Shown here: in pieces, positions 45,391 through 53,185 of the stretch
Numbering within the stretch: the stretch's first letter is position 1
How the letters are laid out: each line of letters starts with the position of its first letter
Assembly (NCBI RefSeq): GCF_001556045.1
Contig: NZ_LSIC01000107.1
Span: 1-64,000, forward strand
Length of the DNA stretch: 64,000 bases
DNA from: Bradyrhizobium sp. CCH5-F6
GTDB lineage: Bacteria; Pseudomonadota; Alphaproteobacteria; Rhizobiales; Xanthobacteraceae
Reading direction: 5' to 3'
Notes under the pieces: generated by a model
The model's input: only the letters and a program-made list of their open reading frames with translations
The model's database searches: none
What the model was told of the DNA's origin: nothing
Translations under genes and position numbers: made by a program

Positions 45391-46266
45391 CTACTGCCGC
45401 CTGGGCGCGGGCGCTGCCGCCGGCTTCGGCGGCTCGGGCGCGGGCGCCGGCTGCGACGAGTTGCTGGCGCCGAACAGCACGCGGGTCGGATTGCGGTCGA
45501 AATTGTTCACGGCGCGGCTGATGTCGGCGAGAGTGCGGCGGCCGTCGTTCATCAGCGCGCCGGAGCGCTTGTCGAAGTCCTCGGCGAGCTCGCGGATCGA
45601 CTTCACCGCCTGGAACAGCTCGCCGCCGTCCTTGCCGCCGGCCAGCGTGTTGAGGCCGAGCATGAGACTGTCGGCCTTGAGCATCACGCCGTCGACCTTG
45701 GCCATCACGCCGTCGATCTTCTCGGAATTGCGCGCCAGCGAGTTGGTGAAGGTCTCGAGATTCTTCAGCGAGTTCTTCACCGTTTCCTGATTGTCGGCGA
45801 CGATCTTGTTGATGTTCTGCAGCGTGCCGCGGATCGCCTCGGTGACGTCCTGGAGCTTGTTCGGGTCCGCCGTCAGCGTCGGGATGCCGTCCTGGTCGAG
45901 CGGCGGCGGCGCCGCGGCCTCCTCGCCGCCCTTGAGCGAGATCGCGGCGACGCCCGTGAGGCCCTGGAATTCCAGGCCGACCAGCGTGTCCTTGCGGATC
46001 GGGGCGTTGTTCTCGATCATGGCGAGTGCGACAACCCGCCGCGGGTTGTCCAGCTTCACCGAGACCACCTCGCCCACCCTGATACCGTTGAAATTGACGC
46101 TGCCGCCATTGCGCAGGCCGGCCGCCGGACCCTCGAACACGACGCGCAAGGGACTGCGCTGCTTGGTGGTGTGCAGCGACTGGAACCACAGCACGAAGCC
46201 GATCGCGGCGGCGATCACAGCCAGCGTGAACGATCCGATCAGGACGTAATTCGCCCGCGTTTCCAT
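45391..46266 (-). CDS. mlaD: MCE-domain substrate-binding protein MlaD
   Basis: A 291-residue protein: an N-terminal TM anchor (NYVLIGSFTLAVIAAAIGFV), then one MCE domain (LRVVFEGPAAGLRNGGSVNF, GIRVGEVVSVKLD, IRKDTLVGLEFQGLTGVAAI), a long helical stretch (about 140-250) and a Pro/Ala-rich tail. MlaD forms a periplasmic hexamer that hands phospholipids between the MlaFE transporter and periplasmic carriers. It is the third gene of mlaE-mlaF-mlaD, 29 bases after mlaF. mlaB is replaced by the STAS domain fused to MlaE; mlaA and mlaC are not in the window. Confidence 0.92.
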   Translation of the reverse strand: METRANYVLIGSFTLAVIAAAIGFVLWFQSLHTTKQRSPLRVVFEGPAAGLRNGGSVNFNGIRVGEVVSVKLDNPRRVVALAMIENNAPIRKDTLVGLEFQGLTGVAAISLKGGEEAAAPPPLDQDGIPTLTADPNKLQDVTEAIRGTLQNINKIVADNQETVKNSLKNLETFTNSLARNSEKIDGVMAKVDGVMLKADSLMLGLNTLAGGKDGGELFQAVKSIRELAEDFDKRSGALMNDGRRTLADISRAVNNFDRNPTRVLFGASNSSQPAPAPEPPKPAAAPAPRRQ

Positions 46267-46295
46267 CAGGTGCTCCGGCTACTCGACCCAGCTAC

Positions 46296-47066
46296 TCAAC
46301 CCATGACCGCGCGGGCGCGCTTGCCATGAAAATACTGCCTCAGCCAGGGATGCTGCGAGGCCTGCATGTCGGCGATCGACCCTGCCGCAATGATCTTACC
46401 GTTCCCTAAAACGGCGATGCGGTCGCATGCTGTGTATAGGCTGTCGAGGTCGTGCGTTACCATGAAAACCGTCAGCCCCAAAGTGCGCTGGAGGGTCCGT
46501 ACCAGCTCATCGAAATCGCCGGCGCCGATCGGGTCGAGGCCCGAGGTCGGCTCGTCCAGGAAGACGAGGTCCGGATCGAGCGACAGCGCGCGCGCCAGCG
46601 CCACGCGCTTGATCATGCCGCCGGAGAGCTCGGACGGGAAACGTTCGGCAACCTCGGGCTTGAGCCCGACCATGGTGAGCTTGGCCATGGTGATCTCGTC
46701 CATCAGCCGCTGCGAGACGCGCAAATATTCGCGCATCGGAAACTGGATGTTCTGCCGCACCGTGAGCGAGGAGAACAGCGCGCCTTGCTGAAACAGCACG
46801 CCCCAGCGCCGCTCGACGCTTCGCCGCTGCGACGTGCTGGAGGAATCGAGATCGACGCCGAACACTTCGATGGAGCCCGCGACCTTGGGCACGAGGCCGA
46901 TGATGGTGCGCGTGAGCACCGACTTGCCCGCGCCCGAGGGGCCGACGAAACCGAGGATCTCGCCGCGCTTGACGTCGAGGTTGAGGCCGTCGAGCACGCG
47001 CGTCGTACCGAACTGCACGGTGATGTCGCGGACACGGATGATGGGATTTTGAGCTTCGCCTGCCAT
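46296..47066 (-). CDS. mlaF: ABC transporter ATPase MlaF
   Basis: A 256-residue ABC ATPase with Walker A GPSGAGKSVLTRTIIG, a Q-loop (LFQQGALFSSLTV), signature SELSGGMIKRVALARAL, Walker B DLVFLDEPTSGLD and switch His in VTHDLDS. The LSGGM-type signature and the PIGAGDFDELV segment are typical of Mla/MCE transporters. It drives phospholipid movement by the MlaE permease. The ATG at 47066 has GGGA seven bases upstream and lies two bases after the mlaE stop; a GTG at 47072 overlapping that stop is the alternative. Confidence 0.94.
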   Translation of the reverse strand: MAGEAQNPIIRVRDITVQFGTTRVLDGLNLDVKRGEILGFVGPSGAGKSVLTRTIIGLVPKVAGSIEVFGVDLDSSSTSQRRSVERRWGVLFQQGALFSSLTVRQNIQFPMREYLRVSQRLMDEITMAKLTMVGLKPEVAERFPSELSGGMIKRVALARALSLDPDLVFLDEPTSGLDPIGAGDFDELVRTLQRTLGLTVFMVTHDLDSLYTACDRIAVLGNGKIIAAGSIADMQASQHPWLRQYFHGKRARAVMG

Positions 47067-47068
47067 CG

Positions 47069-48202
47069 TCACATCCCGATCGAGGCGAAGAAGATGGCGA
47101 ACACGCCGTCCATGACGATGACGAAGAAGATGCCCTTCACCACCGATGCCGTGGTGTGCTGGCCCAGCGACTCCGCGCTGCCCTGCACGGCGAGCCCCTC
47201 GACGCAGGCAACGATGCCGATCACGGCCGCCATCACGGGTGCCTTGACGATGCCGACGATGAAATGATCGATCGAGATGGCGTCGCGCAGGCGCAGCAGG
47301 AAGGCCTCGGGCTGGACGCCGCCATAGAGCCAGGCGACGAGGCCTCCGCCATAGAGCGCCGCCATCGCGCCGAGGAAAGCGAGGATCGGCAGCGCCAGGA
47401 CCAGCGCCAGCATGCGCGGCAGCACCAGAACCTCGATCGGGTCGAAGCCCATGGTACGCAGCGCGTCGATCTCCTCGCGCATCTTCATCGAGCCGAGCTC
47501 GGCGGTGTAGGCGCTGCCCGATCGGCCCGCGACCATGATCGCGACCAGCAGCACGCCGATCTCGCGCAGCACCAGGACGCCGAGCATGTCGACGACGAAG
47601 ATGTCGGCGCCGAAGCGGCGGAAATGGAAAATACCTTGTTGCGCGATGATGCAGCCGATCAGGAACGTGATCAGCACGACGATCGGCACCGCCCGCCAGC
47701 AGACCTGCTCCATGTGGTGCACCGTCGAGGTCAGGCGAAGCGAGCTCGGATGGATCAGGACGCGAAAGCCGGCCGCGAGCACCGCGCCGAGCATGTCGAC
47801 GAGGCCAGCCACGGTCCCGGCGACGCCGGCCACGCCCCGGCCGATCTGCTCCAGCATGCCGGTGATCGTGATCGCGTTGCTGTCGGCCACGGGCGCCGCC
47901 CTGACCCGCCGTACCTCGTCGACGAGGCTGGAATAATTGGCCGAGAGGCCGGCGATCTGCGCCTCGACGGCGCCTTGGGTCAGGCTGCGGCGCAGCCGCT
48001 CGATCAGCCAGGCGCCGAAGGTGTCGAGCTTGGCGACCTCCGACACGTCGATGAAGATGCTTTGCGAACCGCCTGCGAGCTTTTCGGCGTCAGCCACCAT
48101 CCGCTCCAGGACCGGCGCGAAGCTCGCCGTCCAGGTGCCGGTAGCGCAAAGTGCCAGCGCGTTGCCCTTGGCAATCCGCTCCAGCTTCGGATCGCTGCTC
48201 AA
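47069..48202 (-). CDS. mlaE: STAS-MlaE permease fusion
   Basis: A 377-residue protein. The first 110 residues are a STAS-like domain (ALALCATGTWTASFAPVLER, SIFIDVSEVAKLDTFGAWLI), equivalent to MlaB. The rest is the MlaE permease with about five TM helices and the motif GRSGSAYTAELGSMKMREEI, then TMGFDPIEVLVLPRM. It forms the membrane part of the MCE phospholipid transporter. The start codon appears to be TTG at 48202 with GGGAG eight bases upstream. First gene of the operon. Confidence 0.92.
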   Translation of the reverse strand: MSSDPKLERIAKGNALALCATGTWTASFAPVLERMVADAEKLAGGSQSIFIDVSEVAKLDTFGAWLIERLRRSLTQGAVEAQIAGLSANYSSLVDEVRRVRAAPVADSNAITITGMLEQIGRGVAGVAGTVAGLVDMLGAVLAAGFRVLIHPSSLRLTSTVHHMEQVCWRAVPIVVLITFLIGCIIAQQGIFHFRRFGADIFVVDMLGVLVLREIGVLLVAIMVAGRSGSAYTAELGSMKMREEIDALRTMGFDPIEVLVLPRMLALVLALPILAFLGAMAALYGGGLVAWLYGGVQPEAFLLRLRDAISIDHFIVGIVKAPVMAAVIGIVACVEGLAVQGSAESLGQHTTASVVKGIFFVIVMDGVFAIFFASIGM

Positions 48203-48336
48203 AATGTCCGCTCCCGTACCGGGGCGGAGAAAATCAGATGGTTGCGCACGCGCCCTTACCCAGAGAAGGTATCCCCAAGTGGTTAACGTTAGTTGATACA
48301 GGTAACTAGCAGGTTCAGATTTCGCCAGAGTTCAAA

Positions 48337-49332
48337 ATGACTTCCATGAAATTTGCGGCCCTGGCGGCGCGAATCGAGCGCTTCCCGATCGCGGGCAGCT
48401 TCACCATCAGCCGAGGGGCCAAAACCGAGGCCGTGACCGTCCTGGCGGAGGTAAGCCGGGATGGCCTGACCGGCCGCGGCGAGTGCGTGCCCTATCCCCG
48501 CTACGGTGAGACGCCCGAGGCGACGCTGGCCGCCATCCTGGGCATGCAGGAAGCCGTGGCGGGCGGGCTCACGCGGCAGGCCCTCCAGGCCGCCATGCCG
48601 CCCGGTGCCGCTCGCAACGCCCTGGATTGCGCCCTGATTGACCTCGAGGCCAAGGCGGCCGGCCTGCGGGCCTGGGACCTGCTGGATCGCCCGACGCCCC
48701 GAGAGCGCACCACCGCCTACACGATTTCGTTAGCTGCCCCCGAGGCCATGGCGGCGGCGACCGCCAAAGCGGCGCACCGGCCGCTGCTCAAGGTCAAGCT
48801 CGGCGGCGACGGCGATCCCCAGCGGATCGCGGCGGTGCGCAAGGCCGCTTCCGAATCCGAGCTGATCGTCGATGCCAACGAGGCCTGGACCGAGGCCAAT
48901 CTGGAGCACAACCTCGCCGCCTGTGCCGCAGCGGGCGTGACCCTGGTGGAGCAGCCGCTGCCGGCAGGCAAGGACGAGGCGCTGGCGCGGATCAGGCGCC
49001 CGCTCGCGGTCTGCGCCGACGAGAGCGTGCATGACCGTTCATCGCTCGCGCCCTTGCGCGAACGCTACGACGCCGTGAACATCAAGCTCGACAAGACCGG
49101 CGGCCTCACCGAGGCGCTCGCCATGGCCGACGCTGCGCAGGCGCTCGGCTTCGAGATCATGATCGGCTGCATGGTGGCGACCTCGCTGTCGATGGCTCCG
49201 GCCATGCTGGTGACGCCGCAGGCCCGCTTCGTCGATCTCGACGGCCCGCTGCTGCTGGCGCGCGACCGCGACCACGGCCTGCGTTACGACGGCAGTCTGG
49301 TCTATCCGCCTGACTCTTCGCTCTGGGGATGA
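48337..49332 (+). CDS. L-Ala-D/L-Glu (dipeptide) epimerase, enolase superfamily
   Basis: A 331-residue enolase-superfamily enzyme. The acid/base lysines are in LLKVKLGG and VNIKLDKTGG; metal ligands are in IVDANEAW, LVEQPLP and CADESVH. This lysine pair on opposite faces is that of dipeptide epimerases (YcjG/YkfB), which epimerise L-Ala-D-Glu from murein breakdown. Other dipeptides are possible. The last 31 bases overlap the 3-prime end of the convergent MFS gene in a different frame. Confidence 0.87.
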   Translation: MTSMKFAALAARIERFPIAGSFTISRGAKTEAVTVLAEVSRDGLTGRGECVPYPRYGETPEATLAAILGMQEAVAGGLTRQALQAAMPPGAARNALDCALIDLEAKAAGLRAWDLLDRPTPRERTTAYTISLAAPEAMAAATAKAAHRPLLKVKLGGDGDPQRIAAVRKAASESELIVDANEAWTEANLEHNLAACAAAGVTLVEQPLPAGKDEALARIRRPLAVCADESVHDRSSLAPLRERYDAVNIKLDKTGGLTEALAMADAAQALGFEIMIGCMVATSLSMAPAMLVTPQARFVDLDGPLLLARDRDHGLRYDGSLVYPPDSSLWG

Positions 49333-50429
49333 GCCTTGAGCCGGTGCCGCGCCGACCAGATCAGAACCGCACCGGCGGCTGCCATCGCGGCCATCACGTA
49401 ATACAGGCCGTCGCCGACGCGGGCGTAGATCGCGCCCGACGCGATCGAGGTCGCAGCGCCCAGAAGGCCGTTGCACGCGGCGTAGTAGCCCTGCCCGCGC
49501 GCGATCTGGTGCTGCGGCACGCGCTGCACCAGCAGGTTCATGGTGCCGAGGATGGTCATGCCGAAGCTGAAGCCGTGGCCGAGTTGGGCGATCGCGAGCA
49601 GCGCAAGTGGCGGCTCACTGGCGGGCGGCGACAGCGCGAACACGACGATCTCGGCGATCACGCCCAGAGTCCACAGTGTCGCGATGGTCAGTCCGCTGAG
49701 ACCCTGAAGCTGCCAGTTGATCGCCGAGAAGGTATAGAAGGCGATGTGGCTGCTCTGGATCAACGCCGCCGATGCGATCACCGCCCAGAAGGCGGCATCG
49801 CGCAGCAGCGCCTTGCCGGCATGCCTCTCCGGCGCCCTCCGCCCGAGATCGTCGAGCGGCTGAAGCAGCAGGCTGGCGAGAACCGCGACGACGGCCCAGG
49901 CGACGATGACCCAGATCAGGTCGCGCGGTGCGATGAGGTCGACGAGATAGCCGCAGGCGAGCGATCCTGCCGCGAACGCCGCCGAGCCCCATAGCCGCAA
50001 GGGTCCGTAGTCGAGGCCGTAGCGCGCGACACCGCGCAGCGCATAGGCATCCGTCAGCGGCATCGTGGGCGTCCACATCATGCAGGTCAGCGCGTAGATC
50101 AGGAACAGCGCCAGCGGCTGCTGCTGCAGACCGACGACCGAAAACCCGATCGCCGTCGCCAGCACTGACACCATGATGGCGGCGCGGATGGCATGTCGCT
50201 TCTCGGCGAAGGCCGTGACCTGCGGCAGCGTGGTGAAGCGCGTGATCGCCGGCAGCGCGTTGATGAGTCCGATCCAGGCTGCGTCGATACCAATCGCCTT
50301 GAGCCAAACCGGGAAGAACGGCATATGCGTGCCGAGAACCGCAAAGAAGGCCGAATAGAACACCGCAAGACTCACGGCGAATCGCCGCTTCTGCGCCGTT
50401 GCGATGGGGATTTGTGATTCGGGCGCCAT
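49302..50429 (-). CDS. MFS transporter (HcaT/LacY-like)
   Basis: A 375-residue inner-membrane protein with about 12 TM helices. The N-terminal part (FAVSLAVFYSAFFAVLGTHM, PFFPVWLKAIGIDAAWIGLI) resembles the phenylpropionate permease HcaT and nucleoside/oligosaccharide symporters. Proton symport of a small organic solute is expected; the substrate is unknown. The start at 50429 gives MAPESQIPIA. Its 3-prime end overlaps the epimerase gene by 31 bases, and it is divergent from an unrecognised gene across 75 bases. Confidence 0.87.
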   Translation of the reverse strand: MAPESQIPIATAQKRRFAVSLAVFYSAFFAVLGTHMPFFPVWLKAIGIDAAWIGLINALPAITRFTTLPQVTAFAEKRHAIRAAIMVSVLATAIGFSVVGLQQQPLALFLIYALTCMMWTPTMPLTDAYALRGVARYGLDYGPLRLWGSAAFAAGSLACGYLVDLIAPRDLIWVIVAWAVVAVLASLLLQPLDDLGRRAPERHAGKALLRDAAFWAVIASAALIQSSHIAFYTFSAINWQLQGLSGLTIATLWTLGVIAEIVVFALSPPASEPPLALLAIAQLGHGFSFGMTILGTMNLLVQRVPQHQIARGQGYYAACNGLLGAATSIASGAIYARVGDGLYYVMAAMAAAGAVLIWSARHRLKAHPQSEESGG

Positions 50430-50464
50430 CAAACCAATTGCGATTCGGTCGATATCGTGGTGAT

Positions 50465-50477
50465 CGTTACAGTAACG
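50465..50477. promoter_or_regulatory. Perfect palindrome in the MFS/unknown-gene divergent promoter
   Basis: CGTTACAGTAACG is a 13-base palindrome in the 75-base gap between the MFS transporter and the divergent gene at 50505. Candidate operator for an unidentified regulator. Confidence 0.4.
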
Positions 50478-50504
50478 CGTACTGATTTGCGCGACGAGAT
50501 TGTC

Positions 50505-51920
50505 ATGGCCAACGAAGCATTCGCCCTCTCGCCCATGTCTGCCCGCGCGGCCGAGCCGAACGAGCAGGATTACGACGCGATCCGCGAAGCCTTCATGGAG
50601 ACCGCGCGCGGCCGCTGGTTCCTCGGCGAATACGCCAAGCGCAACCGCAATGCCGACACAAGCATGGTGCTGGACGCGGTCGCCAGGATCGAAGAAACCC
50701 TTGCGGCACAGCGGCAACCCGTCGTCGAGGACCGTCTGCCCGAGGCGCTGGTCGAGATCCGCCGCGCCATCGGTGAGGCCGAGGCGATCGCGATCGCGGC
50801 GTTCGATCCCGCGGCGATCGAGGCAAGCCTCGCGCCGATCCCGCGCGGGGTGCGCATCATCAAGGAGATCTCCTGGCGCTGGCGCGAGATCGGCGCCGAC
50901 GGGCGAATCTGCGACCTCATCGATTCGCAGCTCGCGTCGATCGAGGCTGCCTTCGGACAGGTGTCGACCCTCGATCCCCGCGCCGAGCTCAAGGCCGCCT
51001 TCGATCTGCTGAAGGATCGGGTCGAGCAGCTCGACGGCGGCGCAACGCCGCAGGCGGCGCCGGCTCCCAGGAAGGGGGCACCGTCTTCAACGGCGGACGT
51101 GCCGCCTGCGGAGGTCGTGCGTAGCGCGGTGGCAAACGAAACCCCCGTGGCTTTTACGGAGACGCCGCAGGACATCGCCGTGGCTCCGGAACCCGAAGCA
51201 GCTGGCGTCGCTGATACGTTCGCCGCTGCCGAGCAGGGAATGAACGCCGCCGCGCCGGAAAGCGCGCCTGAAAGCCGGACTGCGTCTGAAGATTCTGCGC
51301 TCCATCATTCCGCGCTCGACAACACCGCGGGTGACGACGTCGCTCACGAAGCGCCGCTCGCAGAGGCCGAGCCGGCTGCTTTCGCAGAAGTGACCGACGA
51401 GTTCTCGCTCGACACCGCCGCGGAAGCCGAAGACGAAGCCATCCTCGATGCCATCGCGCTGGAGATGGCCGCGCCCGATCCGGAATTCGACGCGATCATC
51501 GAGCCGGCGGAGATGGAGGCGGCCATTCCAGAGCCGATGGCGGCGGAAATGGCAACTCCCGTTGCCGCGGAGCCGATCGCGCCCGAGCCGGTCGTCGCAG
51601 CGGTCGCGGAAGAGCCCGCCGCGGACGCGCCGATCGCGATGGATTCGCTCGCCCGCCTCACCGACGCCATTGCGGAGGCCGCCGCCGAGGTGATGGAGCA
51701 GCCGGCCCCGGCCATGGTGGCCGCGACGGCGACATTCGCCGCAGCGCCGAGCGCGGCGCTGCCGATGCCCTCGCCCCTGTCTACGTCCTCGCCCGAGCCC
51801 TCGCTCGGCGCCACCATTCTAGCCAGCGGCATCCTGCAAAAGCCACGCGCGCCGGCCAACGACCCGCTCGCGCCGATCCGCCGCATGACCCAGGCCGAGA
51901 AGATCGCGTTCTTCTCGTAA
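50505..51920 (+). CDS. Ala/Pro/Glu-rich protein with conserved ends, function unknown
   Basis: A 471-residue protein I do not recognise. Residues 20-165 are helical and look conserved (DYDAIREAFMETARGRWFLG, EYAKRNRNADTSMVLDAVAR). Residues about 180-440 are a low-complexity acidic Ala/Pro/Glu linker, likely disordered. The last 20 residues (DPLAPIRRMTQAEKIAFFS) form a compact basic/hydrophobic motif that looks like a docking peptide. No signal peptide or TM segment, so cytoplasmic. The ATG at 50505 was chosen over an in-frame start at 50457 that would read through the palindrome. Codon usage matches neighbours. Confidence 0.72.
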   Translation: MANEAFALSPMSARAAEPNEQDYDAIREAFMETARGRWFLGEYAKRNRNADTSMVLDAVARIEETLAAQRQPVVEDRLPEALVEIRRAIGEAEAIAIAAFDPAAIEASLAPIPRGVRIIKEISWRWREIGADGRICDLIDSQLASIEAAFGQVSTLDPRAELKAAFDLLKDRVEQLDGGATPQAAPAPRKGAPSSTADVPPAEVVRSAVANETPVAFTETPQDIAVAPEPEAAGVADTFAAAEQGMNAAAPESAPESRTASEDSALHHSALDNTAGDDVAHEAPLAEAEPAAFAEVTDEFSLDTAAEAEDEAILDAIALEMAAPDPEFDAIIEPAEMEAAIPEPMAAEMATPVAAEPIAPEPVVAAVAEEPAADAPIAMDSLARLTDAIAEAAAEVMEQPAPAMVAATATFAAAPSAALPMPSPLSTSSPEPSLGATILASGILQKPRAPANDPLAPIRRMTQAEKIAFFS

Positions 51921-51941
51921 GGAAGCGTACGTTCTCTCCGC

Positions 51942-52019
51942 GTCATTGCGAGCGCAGCGAAGCAATCCAGAGTCTTTCCGCGGTGGGATTCTGGATTGCT
52001 TCGCTGCGCTCGCAATGAC
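51942..52019. repeat. Palindromic intergenic repeat, family B copy 2
   Basis: Near-identical to 16447-16525: arms begin GTCATTGCGAGCGCAGCGAA and close with the exact complement. It lies 22 bases after the stop at 51920 and is probably also its transcript end. Confidence 0.88.
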
Positions 52020-52079
52020 GTGCTGAGAACGCGGCGACCGTCGGACCGATCGAGGTCGTCCGCAGCTTGGCTTACCCGC

Positions 52080-52439
52080 TCACCCGCAATTCCAGATCGG
52101 CCCGATCGGCGTTCGCGTCCAGCACGGCCCGAAGCTGCCGCCATTGTAGCGGCCGCCGTTGAAGCCGGGGCGGCCGAAATAGTGCCACTCGCCATCCCAG
52201 CGGTAATATTGCGGAACCGGGTCGATGTACCAATGGCGGCGGTCGGCGCGCGACATGCGCCGCATCGCGTCCTTCTGCTTGTAGAGCGGAATGCTGTTGC
52301 TCAGCGGCTGACGATAGCCCGGCAGGAAGCCATAGCCCTTCCAAACCGGCTTGGGACGCTTTTGCACGGGCTCGGCGGGCGCGATAGCAGGCAGCAGCGA
52401 CAGGATGGCAGCAACGAATAGACACACAAGGCGGGACAT
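52080..52439 (-). CDS. Small secreted aromatic-rich protein
   Basis: A 119-residue protein with a signal peptide (MSRLVCLFVAAILSLLPAIA, cleavage after APA). The mature part is rich in Tyr, Trp, Arg and Pro (KGYGFLPGYRQPL, HWYIDPVPQYYRWDGEWHYF) and ends with a Cys pair in FGPCWTRTPIGPIWNCG. This looks like a small envelope protein of a family common in Bradyrhizobium, function unknown. The start at 52439 puts the signal at the N-terminus. Confidence 0.68.
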   Translation of the reverse strand: MSRLVCLFVAAILSLLPAIAPAEPVQKRPKPVWKGYGFLPGYRQPLSNSIPLYKQKDAMRRMSRADRRHWYIDPVPQYYRWDGEWHYFGRPGFNGGRYNGGSFGPCWTRTPIGPIWNCG

Positions 52440-52576
52440 GCATCGACCATAGATGCCCGTTTGCTGGAAGGCCATTCAAATTCGAGTGCGGATGAACGTA
52501 GCCATGCGCAGGAACCTCACACAAGACGATCGCATCCACCTTACAGTAAGCGGTGCGTCGATCGAACGCGGCTCCG

Positions 52577-53020
52577 CTAGCTGATCACGCCCTTCCTGAT
52601 CAGGAAGCAGCCATAGCCCCTGCTATCCCCGACCTGAACGACCCCAAAGCCTGCCGCCGCCGCGCGATAAAAATCCGAGCGTGAGAGCTTGCCGGGTGTG
52701 ACGGGGTGACCGGCGGCGCGCGCGATCTCCGCCAGCACCGCATGCTGCACCTCGGGCACGCGATCGGGATCGTCGACCGGCATCATCACGCGGACCGGAT
52801 CGGGATCGAAATCGTCGAGCGGATACACCGACATGATGGCACGGATGGCGACCTCCATGCTCATGCCCGGCAGCTGGATCAGGCGCTGCGATGAGGTGCT
52901 TTGCGCGATGCGGGTGGCCGGGTGATTGGCATCGACGAAAACGAGGTCGTCGCCATGGCCCATCGCGGCGAGCAGCCAGAGAAGGTCGGGCGTCAGGATC
53001 GGATCGATCGATTTCAGCAT
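52577..53020 (-). CDS. RbsD/FucU-family sugar mutarotase-like protein
   Basis: A 147-residue protein. LTPDLLWLLAAMGHGDDLVF and VDANHPA are the RbsD/FucU opening strand with its conserved His and Asp; IQLPGMSMEVAIRAIMSVYP and the C-terminal SDFYRAAAAGFGVVQVGD, then RGYGCFLIRKG, match FucU. Members interconvert pyranose or anomeric forms of fucose or ribose as decamers in the cytoplasm. No fucose or ribose genes are nearby, so the substrate is uncertain. ATG at 53020. Confidence 0.85.
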   Translation of the reverse strand: MLKSIDPILTPDLLWLLAAMGHGDDLVFVDANHPATRIAQSTSSQRLIQLPGMSMEVAIRAIMSVYPLDDFDPDPVRVMMPVDDPDRVPEVQHAVLAEIARAAGHPVTPGKLSRSDFYRAAAAGFGVVQVGDSRGYGCFLIRKGVIS

Positions 53021-53185
53021 GTGACGGACTATCCTCCCAATCAATCGCTAACCATAGCAGGTTCCAAGCGTGATTCAGATCACGTACGCGGCCATGGTGA
53101 TAGGGATCACGGACCACAGGCTCGAACGCGGCCAAGCTTCGTCGCAACCAATCTCGCATCGAGATGAGTGCCAAAGGAGCACGCC

